From contig NZ_CP108464.1 of NCBI RefSeq assembly GCF_036226405.1, positions 3,534,001 to 3,598,000 of the forward strand: 64,000 bases of DNA, in the 5' to 3' direction. The notes under the pieces were generated by a model, which searched no databases, was not told where the DNA came from, and was given only the letters and a program-made list of their open reading frames with translations. Positions 56,772-64,000 of this stretch are shown one piece after another; positions within the stretch are counted from its first letter, which is position 1, and each line of letters starts with the position of its first letter. The translations under genes and the position numbers were made by a program. The stretch is from Streptomyces sp. NBC_01260. GTDB lineage: Bacteria; Actinomycetota; Actinomycetes; Streptomycetales; Streptomycetaceae.

Positions 56772-57425
56772 TCAGAAGACGAACAGCTCGCTCTCCTTCA
56801 CCCCCTCCAGCTCGTACCGCGTCCCCACCAGCGGCCGGTCCGCGTACAGCCTGATCAGCGTCGCCCCGTCCCCCCGGTACCGCCCCGGGGCCCGGCCCTC
56901 GTGCTCGGTCCCGATGGTCAGCTCCTCGCCGCTGTCCTCCAGCCGCGCGACCAGCAGCGGCGTCTTCCCACGCCGGGCGAACGGGGCCAGGAGCCTGAGC
57001 GCGTGGGTCAGCCCGGCGCCCTGGTACGCCCCGTCGAGCCCCCAGGCCTCACGCACGTCCCCCGCGTGAATCCACTCCCCGAGCGCCACCGCGTCCAGCT
57101 TCCCGCCCGCCTTGGCGATGGCCGTACCGGCCTCGTTCATCCCGCGCTCCAGCTCGTCCACCACCTGCGCGTCCGTCCAGTCGGCGCGCTCGGCGATGTC
57201 GCGGTCGTTGCACTCGGGGCTGAACACATCCGGCCCGAACCGGCTCTCCACCACCCGGTCGAGCACGGAACCGCAGTGCGCGAGGACATGCCGCACCGTC
57301 CAGCCGGGGCACGCGGTGCGCAGAGCGAAGTCGCTCGCGGCGGCGGACCGCAGCAACGGGAGGAGGGCCTCCCGCTCGGTGCGCAGGAGGAGACCGGGCA
57401 GTTCGGGATCGCGTTCGTCAGCCAT
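56772..57425 (-). CDS. Mycothiol-dependent maleylpyruvate-isomerase-family protein
   Basis: 217 residues with the DinB-like N-terminal bundle: SDFALRTACPGWTVRHVLAHCGSVLDRVVE. His in VRHVLAHCG, Glu and a second His (GEWIHAGDVREAWG) form the expected metal-binding triad. The C-terminal alpha/beta domain begins near 150 (YELEGVKESELFVF ends it). Family members use mycothiol as cofactor or modify small molecules by transfer; a specific substrate cannot be given. Confidence 0.82.
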   Translation of the reverse strand: MADERDPELPGLLLRTEREALLPLLRSAAASDFALRTACPGWTVRHVLAHCGSVLDRVVESRFGPDVFSPECNDRDIAERADWTDAQVVDELERGMNEAGTAIAKAGGKLDAVALGEWIHAGDVREAWGLDGAYQGAGLTHALRLLAPFARRGKTPLLVARLEDSGEELTIGTEHEGRAPGRYRGDGATLIRLYADRPLVGTRYELEGVKESELFVF

Positions 57426-57542
57426 GCCCCCCAGCCAACCATCCGGCTCCCCGGCGGACTTGGGTATTCGGCGAACACGCGGCCCGGCGCCCGGCGCCGC
57501 CGCGGCGGCGGGACACGCGGGGGAGGTCGTAACCTCAACGGC

Positions 57543-58217
57543 ATGGACGACGACACCGCCCGGCCCGACCGCCACGGCGCCGACGACGCACTGCGCGGCC
57601 GGTGGCGCGACTGCCTGGTCCCGGCCCAGCGCGGCGCCGACGGCCCGGACCCGCTGCCGTACGCCGACAACCTCCTGGCACGCTGGGCCGAACCCCAGCG
57701 CAAGTACCACACCGCGGCCCATCTGACGGCGGTCCTGGACCGCGTCGACACGCTCGCCGGCCACGCCGCGGACCCGGACGCCGTACGGCTCGCCGCCTGG
57801 TTCCACGACGCGGTCTACCGCCCCGACCGCTCCGAGAACGAGGAGCGCAGCGCCGTCCTCGCCGAGCGCGCGCTGCCCGAGGCGGGGGTGCCCGCCGGGA
57901 CCACCGCCGAGGTCGCCCGGCTGGTCCGGCTCACGGTCACGCACGATCCGGCCGACGGCGACAGCAACGGCGAGGTGCTGTGCGACGCGGACCTGGCGAT
58001 CCTGGCGTCGTCGCCGAAGGAGTACGCGCGGTACGCGGCCCAGGTGCGCGAGGAGTACGGCTTCGTCCCCGACGAGGCGTTCCGGGAGGGCCGGGCGGCC
58101 GTGCTGCGGCAGCTCCTGGAGCTGCCGCGGCTGTTCCGTACGCCGTACGGGGCGGCCGAGTGGGAGCCGAGGGCCCGGCACAACCTGCTGACGGAGCTGG
58201 AGCTGCTCGCACGCTGA
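57543..58217 (+). CDS. HD-domain-like hydrolase
   Basis: 224 residues from ATG 57543. KYHTAAHLTAVLDRV and LAAWFHDAVYRPDRSENEERSAVLAERAL give the H...HD...D metal pattern of HD phosphohydrolase-like proteins, and VLCDADLAILASSPKEYARYAAQVREEYG supplies a late Asp. This subgroup resembles predicted metal-dependent HD hydrolases of unknown substrate. It is divergent from the isomerase-fold gene. Confidence 0.8.
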   Translation: MDDDTARPDRHGADDALRGRWRDCLVPAQRGADGPDPLPYADNLLARWAEPQRKYHTAAHLTAVLDRVDTLAGHAADPDAVRLAAWFHDAVYRPDRSENEERSAVLAERALPEAGVPAGTTAEVARLVRLTVTHDPADGDSNGEVLCDADLAILASSPKEYARYAAQVREEYGFVPDEAFREGRAAVLRQLLELPRLFRTPYGAAEWEPRARHNLLTELELLAR

Positions 58218-58260
58218 GCGGACACTCCGCCGGCACCGGACCGCTCCGGAGCGGTGCCGG

Positions 58261-58340
58261 CCCGATCCGTCCCGACCCGGTCCGACCCGGTCCGATCCGG
58301 TCCGATCCGGTCCGATCCGGTCCGATCCGGTCCGGCCGGG
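58261..58340. repeat. 10-bp tandem repeats before an efflux gene
   Basis: Eight successive decamers of the form TCCGATCCGG, the first three and last one slightly changed (CCCGATCCGT, CCCGACCCGG, TCCGACCCGG, TCCGGCCGGG), end 34 bases before an MFS gene. The period is close to one helical turn. Confidence 0.85.
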
Positions 58341-58374
58341 AATGTAACGGGTAAGCGCACTGTTAGGACCTGTC

Positions 58375-59637
58375 ATGCCCGACTCTGCCGCTCGCCGCTC
58401 GCGTATGCCCCTGGCCGTATACATACTCGGCCTCTCCGTCTTCGCCCTCGGCACCAGCGAGTTCATGCTCTCCGGGCTGCTGCCGCCCATCGCCGACGAC
58501 ATGAACGTGTCGATCCCGCGCGCCGGGCTCCTCATATCCGCGTTCGCGATCGGCATGGTGGTGGGCGCCCCGCTGCTCGCCGTCGCGACGCTGCGGCTGC
58601 CGCGCCGCACCACCCTCATCGCGCTGATCTCGGTCTTCGGCCTCGGCCAGGTCGCGGGCGCGCTCGCGCCGACGTACGAGATCCTCTTCGCTTCCCGGGT
58701 GATCAGCGCCTTCGCGTGCGCCGGGTTCTGGGCCGTGGGTTCTGCCGTCGCCATCGCGATGGTCCGGGTGGACCAGCGGGCGCGCGCCATGGCCGTGATG
58801 ATCGGCGGACTGTCCATCGCCAACGTGCTGGGGGTGCCGCTGGGGGCCTTCCTCGGGGAGCACCTCGGCTGGCGGTCGGCGTTCTGGGCGGTCGGGGTGG
58901 CCTCCGCGATCGCGCTCGTCGGGGTGGCGACGCTGATCCCCCGTATCCCCGTCCCGGACGAGAAGCCGCAGCTGAAGCGGGAGATGGGCATCTACCGCGA
59001 CCGGCAGGTGTGGCTGTCCATCGCGATCACCGCGCTCGCGGCCGGTGGTGTGTTCTGCGCGTTCAGCTATCTCGCGCCGGTGCTGACGGACGTCGCCGGG
59101 CTGGACTCCGGCTGGGTGCCGACCGTGCTCGCGCTGTTCGGGATCGGCGCGCTGATCGGTACGACGATCGGCGGCCGGGTCGCGGACGCGCACCTCTTCG
59201 GGGTGCTGCTGAGCGGGATCACGGCCTCGACGGTCTTCCTGGCCGCGCTGGCGCTGTTCGCCTCCAGCCAGGTCGCCGTGATCGTGCTCTCGTTCCTGCT
59301 GGGTCTGTCGGCGTTCTACACGGCCCCGGCGCTGAACGCCCGGATGTTCAACGTCGCGGGCGCCGCCCCCACGCTGGCCGGTGCGACGACCACCGCCGCG
59401 TTCAACACCGGAAACACCAGTGGCCCCTGGCTGGGCGGCACGGTGATCGACGCGGACTTCGGGTTCGCGGCGACCGCGTGGGCGGGGGCGGCGATGACCG
59501 TACTGGCACTGGTGGCGGTGGTGTTCTCGCTGCGGCTGCAGCGCGGCCGCACCTCGTCGTCCCGGCTGGTGGCGGGTGCGCCGGCCGCCAGTTCGCAGGG
59601 CGCGGCGATGGAGTCCGCGCCCTCGACGGCCACCTGA
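58375..59637 (+). CDS. Cmx/CmlR-like MFS drug exporter
   Basis: 420 residues with 12 hydrophobic segments. MPLAVYILGLSVFALGTSEFMLSGLLPPIADDMNVSIPRAGLLISAFAIGMVVGAPL matches the N-terminal signature of chloramphenicol-exporting Cmx/CmlR and related DHA1 transporters, and RTTLIALISVFGLGQVAGALAPTYEILFASRVISA follows as motif region A-B. AGGA lies 6 bases before ATG 58375. Drug specificity is inferred from family; the repeats upstream may influence its promoter. Confidence 0.85.
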   Translation: MPDSAARRSRMPLAVYILGLSVFALGTSEFMLSGLLPPIADDMNVSIPRAGLLISAFAIGMVVGAPLLAVATLRLPRRTTLIALISVFGLGQVAGALAPTYEILFASRVISAFACAGFWAVGSAVAIAMVRVDQRARAMAVMIGGLSIANVLGVPLGAFLGEHLGWRSAFWAVGVASAIALVGVATLIPRIPVPDEKPQLKREMGIYRDRQVWLSIAITALAAGGVFCAFSYLAPVLTDVAGLDSGWVPTVLALFGIGALIGTTIGGRVADAHLFGVLLSGITASTVFLAALALFASSQVAVIVLSFLLGLSAFYTAPALNARMFNVAGAAPTLAGATTTAAFNTGNTSGPWLGGTVIDADFGFAATAWAGAAMTVLALVAVVFSLRLQRGRTSSSRLVAGAPAASSQGAAMESAPSTAT

Positions 59638-59643
59638 GCGCTC

Positions 59644-59916
59644 TCAGCCCGGCGCCGGGCGCCCCTTCGGGCGGCGCAGGCCCGCTTCGGTGATCCGGCG
59701 GACCAGCTCCTTGGAGCCGATCTGCCGGGCGCCGGCCCGTACCGCGTCCTCGTACCGGGCCTCCGGGATGTCGTAGTGGTCCCGCTCGAAGGCCCGCTCC
59801 GGGCAGCCGATGGACGCCGCGAAGGCGTGCAGCTCGTCGAACGACTCGTCGCTGACCAGGTGCGACCAGAGTCGCCCGTGCCCCGGCCAGTCCGGCGGAT
59901 CGATGTAGAGGGTCAC
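59644..59916 (-). CDS. DUF4031 protein
   Basis: 90 residues from GTG 59916. VTLYIDPPDWPGHGRLWSHLVSDESFDELHAFAASIGCPERAFERDHYDIPEARYEDAVRAGA is the DUF4031 family core, with conserved WPGHGRLWSH and DHYDIP. Function unknown. It overlaps the upstream gene by GTGA and is convergent with the exporter. Confidence 0.85.
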   Translation of the reverse strand: MTLYIDPPDWPGHGRLWSHLVSDESFDELHAFAASIGCPERAFERDHYDIPEARYEDAVRAGARQIGSKELVRRITEAGLRRPKGRPAPG

Positions 59917-60281
59917 GGACGCGCTATCGCGCTGAGCGAGCCGACCGGGGCGACCGCCACGGCGGCCTTCGTGCACACCCAGTGCGGGTCCGGGCCCAGC
60001 TCCGGTTCGACATCCAGCGCGTGCGGGTCGCCCGCGTCGCAGACCGGGCACAGCGGCCAGCGCCCGTACTCCTCCAGCAGCGCGTCCTGGACGTCCTGGG
60101 CGACGAGGCCGACCACGAATTCCACGCCTTGTGGCCACTGCTCGACCCACCAGCGCCGGTGCGTCACCGCGTCCTCGACCATCGAGACGATCTGCGCCTG
60201 CGCGACGTCTCCGGCGGCCAGGTCGGCCATGACGAGTGCGCGGGCGGTGTGCAGCGCCTGCTCCAGGCGATTCAGCTCCAT
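59913..60281 (-). CDS. Hypothetical protein with Cys pair
   Basis: 122 residues from ATG 60281. A helical N-terminal part (LNRLEQALHTARALVMADLAAGDVAQAQIVSMVEDAVTHRRWWVEQWPQG) and a C-terminal CPVCDAGDPHALDVEPELGPDPHWVCTK motif that may bind zinc. Not recognised as a named family. It is translationally coupled to the DUF4031 gene and is divergent from the murR gene. Confidence 0.7.
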   Translation of the reverse strand: MELNRLEQALHTARALVMADLAAGDVAQAQIVSMVEDAVTHRRWWVEQWPQGVEFVVGLVAQDVQDALLEEYGRWPLCPVCDAGDPHALDVEPELGPDPHWVCTKAAVAVAPVGSLSAIARP

Positions 60282-60349
60282 ACGGCCATTGTCCACCTGC
60301 GCACCGGCCCGCCCCGCCGTCGCCGCCAGAGGTCGGGACCAAAGGGGGG

Positions 60350-60378
60350 TTGACGGACATGCGCGTTGAAAATATCTT
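60350..60378 (+). promoter_or_regulatory. Promoter of the murR gene, likely leaderless
   Basis: -35 TTGACG (60350-60355), 17-base spacer, -10 TATCTT (60373-60378). Transcription would begin about 7 bases later, at or next to the GTG start at 60385, and no ribosome-binding site is visible, which suggests a leaderless message. Confidence 0.6.
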
Positions 60379-60382
60379 TCAA
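60366..60382. promoter_or_regulatory. Palindromic operator overlapping the murR -10
   Basis: TTGAAAATATCTTTCAA: arms TTGAAA and TTTCAA with a 5-base spacer. It covers the -10 hexamer and ends 2 bases before the GTG start, a position suited to autorepression by the encoded RpiR-family protein. Confidence 0.6.
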
Positions 60383-60384
60383 AT

Positions 60385-61302
60385 GTGACCAATGACCTGA
60401 AGGAAAGTTTCAGCGCTGATTCGCCGCCCGCCCCGGCCGCCCTCGCCGCCAAGGTGCGCACGCTCGCGCCGTCCATGACCCGCTCCATGCAGCGGGTCGC
60501 CGAGGCGGTCGCGGGTGACCCGGCGGGCTGCGCCGCCCTGACGGTCACCGGTCTCGCCGAGCTCACCGGCACCAGCGAGGCCACGGTGGTCCGCACCGCC
60601 CGCCTCCTCGGCTACCCCGGCTACCGCGACCTGCGCCTCGCGCTCGCCGGTCTCGCCGCCCACCAGCAGTCCGGCCGGGCCCCCGCCGTCACGGCCGACA
60701 TAGCGGTCGACGACCCGATCGCCGACGTGGTCGCCAAGCTCGCCTACGACGAGCAGCAGACCCTCGCCGACACGGCCGCCGGGCTCGACACCGTGCAGCT
60801 CGGTGCCGCCGTGGCAGCCGCCGCCACGGCCCGCCGGATCGACATCTACGGGGTCGGCGCCTCCTCACTCGTCGGCCAGGACCTGGCCCAGAAGCTGGCC
60901 CGTATCGGCCTGATCGCGCACTCCAACATGGACCCGCACCTGGCGGTGACCAACGCCGTGCAGCTGCGCGCCGGTGACGTGGCCATCGCGATCACCCACT
61001 CCGGTTCGACCGGTGACGTCATCGAGCCGCTGCGGGTCGCCTTCGACCGCGGCGCGACGACGATCGCGATCACCGGCCGCCCCGACGGGCCGGTCACGCA
61101 GTACGCCGACCACGTACTGACCACGTCCACGGCCCGCGAGAGCGAGCTGCGCCCCGCCGCGATGTCGAGCCGGACGAGCCAGCTCCTGGTCGTCGACTGC
61201 CTGTTCATCGGAGTCGCGCAGCGTACGTACGAGACGGCGGCCCCGGCCCTCGCCGCCTCCTACGAGGCGCTGGCCCACCGCCACAACCCCCGCACCCGCT
61301 GA
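60385..61302 (+). CDS. murR: RpiR/MurR-family regulator of N-acetylmuramate use
   Basis: 305 residues from GTG 60385. An N-terminal RpiR helix-turn-helix (about 20-95; LTGTSEATVVRTARLLGYPGYRDLRLAL) and a C-terminal SIS sugar-phosphate domain (about 135-260; RIDIYGVGASSLVGQDLAQKLARIG and AIAITHSGSTGDVIEPLRVAF). Adjacent murQ and PTS genes make MurNAc-6-phosphate the likely effector. Two TGAAA-N-TTTCA palindromes flank its start codon, one over the promoter. It begins the locus. Confidence 0.85.
   Translation: MTNDLKESFSADSPPAPAALAAKVRTLAPSMTRSMQRVAEAVAGDPAGCAALTVTGLAELTGTSEATVVRTARLLGYPGYRDLRLALAGLAAHQQSGRAPAVTADIAVDDPIADVVAKLAYDEQQTLADTAAGLDTVQLGAAVAAAATARRIDIYGVGASSLVGQDLAQKLARIGLIAHSNMDPHLAVTNAVQLRAGDVAIAITHSGSTGDVIEPLRVAFDRGATTIAITGRPDGPVTQYADHVLTTSTARESELRPAAMSSRTSQLLVVDCLFIGVAQRTYETAAPALAASYEALAHRHNPRTR
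60397..60413. promoter_or_regulatory. Second palindrome inside the 5' end of the murR gene
   Basis: CTGAAGGAAAGTTTCAG begins 31 bases after the start of the first palindrome and shares its TGAA...TTTCA arms. Three helical turns of spacing suggest cooperative binding of two dimers. Confidence 0.5.
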
Positions 61303-61372
61303 CGTCCGAACAGACAACCCCGCACCCGCACCCGCAGAACCGTACGAGTTCAAGAAAGCAGAGCCGCTCTCC

Positions 61373-62338
61373 ATGACCTCCATCACCGACGCCGACGCCA
61401 CCACCCCCGACGGATACGGGGAGCTGCGCGCCCAGCTCGCGACGCTCACCACCGAGGCGTTCCGCCCCGAGCTCGCCGACATCGACCAGCTGGCCACCGC
61501 GGAGATCGCCCGGATCATGAACGGCGAGGACCAGACCGTCCCCGCCGCCGTCGCCGCCCGGCTGCCCGAGATATCCGCCGCGATCGACGCCACCGCGGCG
61601 CGCATGGCCCGCGGCGGCCGGCTGATCTACGCGGGCGCCGGCACCGCGGGCCGCCTCGGCGTGCTGGATGCCAGCGAGTGCCCGCCCACCTTCAACACCG
61701 ACCCGGCGGACGTCGTCGGCCTCATCGCCGGCGGCCCGTCCGCGATGATCACCGCCGTCGAGGGCGCCGAGGACAGCAAGGAGCTGGCCGCCGCCGACCT
61801 GGACGCCCTGGGCCTCACCGCCGACGACACCGTGGTCGGCATCTCGGCCTCCGGCCGCACGCCGTACGCGATCGGCGCCGTCGAGCACGCCCGCGCCAAG
61901 GGCGCGCTGACCATCGGCCTGTCCTGCAACGCGGACTCCGCGCTGGGCGGGGCGGCCGAACACCCCGTCGAGGTCGTCGTCGGCCCGGAGCTGCTCACCG
62001 GTTCCACCCGGCTCAAGGCGGGCACCGCCCAGAAGCTCGTCCTCAACATGCTCTCGACGATCACGATGATCCGGCTCGGCAAGACGTACGGAAACCTCAT
62101 GGTCGACGTGCGTGCCTCCAACGAGAAGCTGCGCGCCCGTTCCCGGCGGATCGTCTCGCTGGCCACCGGGGCTTCGGACGCCGAGATCGAGGCCGCGCTC
62201 GCCGCCACCGACGGTGAGGTGAAGAACGCCATCCTCACCATCCTCGGCCAGGTCGACGGCCCCACCGCCGCCACCCTCCTGTCCGCGTCGGACGGCCACC
62301 TGCGCGCTGCGCTCGCCGCCGCCCCCCGCACCACCTGA
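61373..62338 (+). CDS. murQ: N-acetylmuramic acid 6-phosphate etherase
   Basis: 321 residues. SIS-domain enzyme with RLIYAGAGTAGRLGVLDASECPPTFNTDP, the MurQ signature including the catalytic Glu (SECPPTF); ISASGRTPYAIGAVEHARAKGALTIGLSCN and GSTRLKAGTAQKLVLNMLSTITMIRLGKTYGNLMVDVRASNEKLRARS follow. It cleaves the lactyl ether of MurNAc-6-phosphate to GlcNAc-6-phosphate and lactate, recycling cell-wall sugar. AAGAAAGCAGAG lies upstream. Situated between murR and a PTS transporter gene. Confidence 0.94.
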   Translation: MTSITDADATTPDGYGELRAQLATLTTEAFRPELADIDQLATAEIARIMNGEDQTVPAAVAARLPEISAAIDATAARMARGGRLIYAGAGTAGRLGVLDASECPPTFNTDPADVVGLIAGGPSAMITAVEGAEDSKELAAADLDALGLTADDTVVGISASGRTPYAIGAVEHARAKGALTIGLSCNADSALGGAAEHPVEVVVGPELLTGSTRLKAGTAQKLVLNMLSTITMIRLGKTYGNLMVDVRASNEKLRARSRRIVSLATGASDAEIEAALAATDGEVKNAILTILGQVDGPTAATLLSASDGHLRAALAAAPRTT

Positions 62339-62385
62339 CCTCCCGCTCCACCTCCGCTCCCCCGCACAGCAAGGCACCACGCACC

Positions 62386-63906
62386 ATGGCTACAGAAGAC
62401 AAGAACCGCGCCACTGCCGCCGCGATCCTTCCGCTCGTCGGTGGCGCCGCGAACGTCAGCTCCATCGCCCACTGCATGACCCGGCTCCGGCTGGGCCTGC
62501 ACGACCGCTCGCTCGTCCAGGACGACGCGCTGAAGGCCGTACCCGCCGTCATGGGCGTGGTCGACGACGACACGTACCAGATCGTTCTCGGTCCCGGTAC
62601 GGTCGCCCGCGTCACGCCGGAGTTCGAGAAGCTCGTCAAGGAGGGCCGGGCGTCCGCCCCGGAGCCCGCCACCACGGTCACGGCCGAGGAGCTCGCCTCG
62701 CAGGGCGCCGAGATGAAGGCGGCACGGAAGGCGAAGAACGCCACGCCGTTCAAGCTCTTCCTGCGCAGGATCGCCAACATCTTCGTGCCCCTGATCCCGG
62801 CCCTGATCGGCTGCGGCATCATCGCCGGGCTCAACGGCCTGCTGGTCAACCTCGGCTGGCTGACGTCGGTCACCCCGGCCCTGGCGGCGATGGCGTCCGG
62901 CTTCATGGCGCTGATCGCGGTCTTCGTCGGCTACAACACGGCGAAGGAGTTCGGCGGTACGCCGATCCTCGGCGGTGCGGTCGCGGCCATCATCGTCTTC
63001 CCGGGCGTCGCGAACATCGAGGCGTTCGGCCAGAAGCTCTCCCCCGGCCAGGGCGGCGTCCTCGGCGCCCTGGGCGCGGCGGTGCTCGCGGTGTACGTGG
63101 AGAAGTGGTGCCGCCGCTGGGTCCCGGAGGCGCTGGACGTCCTGGTCACCCCGACCCTGACGGTCCTGATCTCCGGCCTGGTGACGATCTTCGGCCTGAT
63201 GTACGTGGCGGGTGAGGTCTCCACCGCGATCGGCACGTTCGCCGACTGGCTGCTGTCCAACGGCGGAGCGGGCGCGGGCCTGGTGCTCGGCGGCTTCTTC
63301 CTCCCGCTGGTCATGCTGGGCCTGCACCAGGCGCTGATCCCGATCCACACCACGCTCATCGAGCAGCAGGGCTACACGGTCCTGCTCCCGATCCTCGCCA
63401 TGGCAGGTGCCGGCCAGGTCGGTGCGGCCATCGCGGTCTACTTCCGCCTCCCCCGCAACGAGTCGATCCGCAGGACCATCAAGTCCGCCCTGCCCGCGGG
63501 CTTCCTGGGCGTCGGCGAGCCGCTGATCTACGGTGTCTCGCTGCCGCTGGGCCGCCCGTTCATCACGGCGTGCGTGGGCGGCGCGTTCGGCGGCGCGTTC
63601 GTCGGCTTCTTCAACCAGCTCGGTGACGCGGTCGGCTCCACCGCGATCGGCCCGTCCGGCTGGGCCCTGTTCCCGCTGCTGGACGGCAACCACGGCCTGG
63701 GCGCGACGATCGCGATCTACGGGGGCGGCCTGGTCGTCGGCTACCTGGCCGGCTTCGTCGCCACGTACTTCTTCGGCTTCAGCAAGGACCTGCTGACGGA
63801 GTTCAACGTGTCGCAGGAACCGGCCGCTTCGACGGCGACCGCGGCGGGCACCCCCGCACCGGTCACCGGCCCGGACCCGCTCGAAAAGACCCCCGCCGGG
63901 GTCTGA
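62386..63906 (+). CDS. PTS EIIBC transporter, MurP-like
   Basis: 506 residues. An N-terminal EIIB domain (1-85) has the phosphorylated Cys30 in SIAHCMTRLRLGL. A linker (85-120) leads to EIIC with about ten hydrophobic segments, including GCGIIAGLNGLLVNLGW and the substrate-region LPAGFLGVGEPLIYGVSLPLGRPF. It lacks an EIIA domain, so EIIA must come from elsewhere, as for MurP. Its place behind murQ points to MurNAc uptake and phosphorylation, though GlcNAc or other sugars cannot be ruled out by sequence alone. Confidence 0.87.
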   Translation: MATEDKNRATAAAILPLVGGAANVSSIAHCMTRLRLGLHDRSLVQDDALKAVPAVMGVVDDDTYQIVLGPGTVARVTPEFEKLVKEGRASAPEPATTVTAEELASQGAEMKAARKAKNATPFKLFLRRIANIFVPLIPALIGCGIIAGLNGLLVNLGWLTSVTPALAAMASGFMALIAVFVGYNTAKEFGGTPILGGAVAAIIVFPGVANIEAFGQKLSPGQGGVLGALGAAVLAVYVEKWCRRWVPEALDVLVTPTLTVLISGLVTIFGLMYVAGEVSTAIGTFADWLLSNGGAGAGLVLGGFFLPLVMLGLHQALIPIHTTLIEQQGYTVLLPILAMAGAGQVGAAIAVYFRLPRNESIRRTIKSALPAGFLGVGEPLIYGVSLPLGRPFITACVGGAFGGAFVGFFNQLGDAVGSTAIGPSGWALFPLLDGNHGLGATIAIYGGGLVVGYLAGFVATYFFGFSKDLLTEFNVSQEPAASTATAAGTPAPVTGPDPLEKTPAGV

Positions 63907-63920
63907 ACCCGCGCATGACC

Positions 63921-63952
63921 GAGGGCGGCACCCGACACCGGGCGCCGTCCTC
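63921..63952 (+). terminator. Terminator of the murRQ-PTS locus
   Basis: A 14-bp stem (one mismatch, one G-T pair), GAGGGCGGCACCCG / CGGGCGCCGTCCTC, around loop ACAC, 14 bases after the PTS stop codon. No T tract. Confidence 0.75.
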
Positions 63953-64000
63953 AGCCATGTGCACAAGGAAGTCCCCGCGCCGTAAGACACCGCGCGCACC

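Overview
The window is about 72% GC, gene-dense chromosomal DNA typical of Streptomyces or a close relative. Supporting signs are the GTG and TTG starts, ATGA/GTGA gene overlaps, futalosine-route menaquinone genes, a mycothiol-dependent isomerase-fold protein, DUF2530/DUF3027/DUF2771 proteins, a DmdR/IdeR-like iron box and Streptomyces-type intergenic repeats. No tRNA, rRNA, insertion sequence or CRISPR array was seen.

Region 1 (0.7-11 kb) looks like a compact, unusual biosynthetic locus with a strong terminator at its left edge. Two near-identical 55-residue precursor peptides with a thiopeptide-type leader (ALPEMGA) and the same Ser/Thr/Cys-rich core lie behind a SagB-type FMN dehydrogenase. 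Divergent from these, a five-step module encodes an exported multicopper oxidase of the phenoxazinone-synthase/laccase type, an acyl-adenylate ligase, and the two enzymes (GriI- and GriH-like) that make 3-amino-4-hydroxybenzoate. A regulator with a degenerate receiver, a truncated SDR, a TrmB/LuxR regulator and a secreted protein with three DFVWP repeats follow. No YcaO, LanB-like dehydratase or carrier protein is present in the window, so how the peptides and the aromatic acid fit together is open; this is the best candidate for an undescribed system here.

Region 2 (11-37 kb) is largely housekeeping: proline iminopeptidase, aldo/keto reductase, a MarR-MFS pair, a purine permease, a CtpE-like P-type ATPase, a very long sacsin-type ATPase protein, the mqnB-mqnD menaquinone genes, a cold-shock protein, and a siderophore uptake operon behind an iron box.

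Region 3 (37-50 kb) combines genome-maintenance and drug-resistance genes. A helicase-associated protein and an XPB helicase, which are neighbours in mycobacteria, are separated here by a rifampin phosphotransferase (rph) with an upstream rifamycin-associated element and by a stand-alone GyrB-type gyrase subunit gene without gyrA or recF beside it. A HelD/HelR-family RNA polymerase-recycling ATPase lies 5 kb further on. A set of five 22-bp tandem repeats separates it from cutC.

Region 4 (50-64 kb) has cutC and copA with a CsoR-type operator, a paralogous DUF6461-like pair, the pxpABC 5-oxoprolinase operon, a Cmx-like MFS exporter behind 10-bp tandem repeats, and a murR-murQ-PTS locus for N-acetylmuramic acid use whose regulator appears to be leaderless and self-controlled by paired palindromes.
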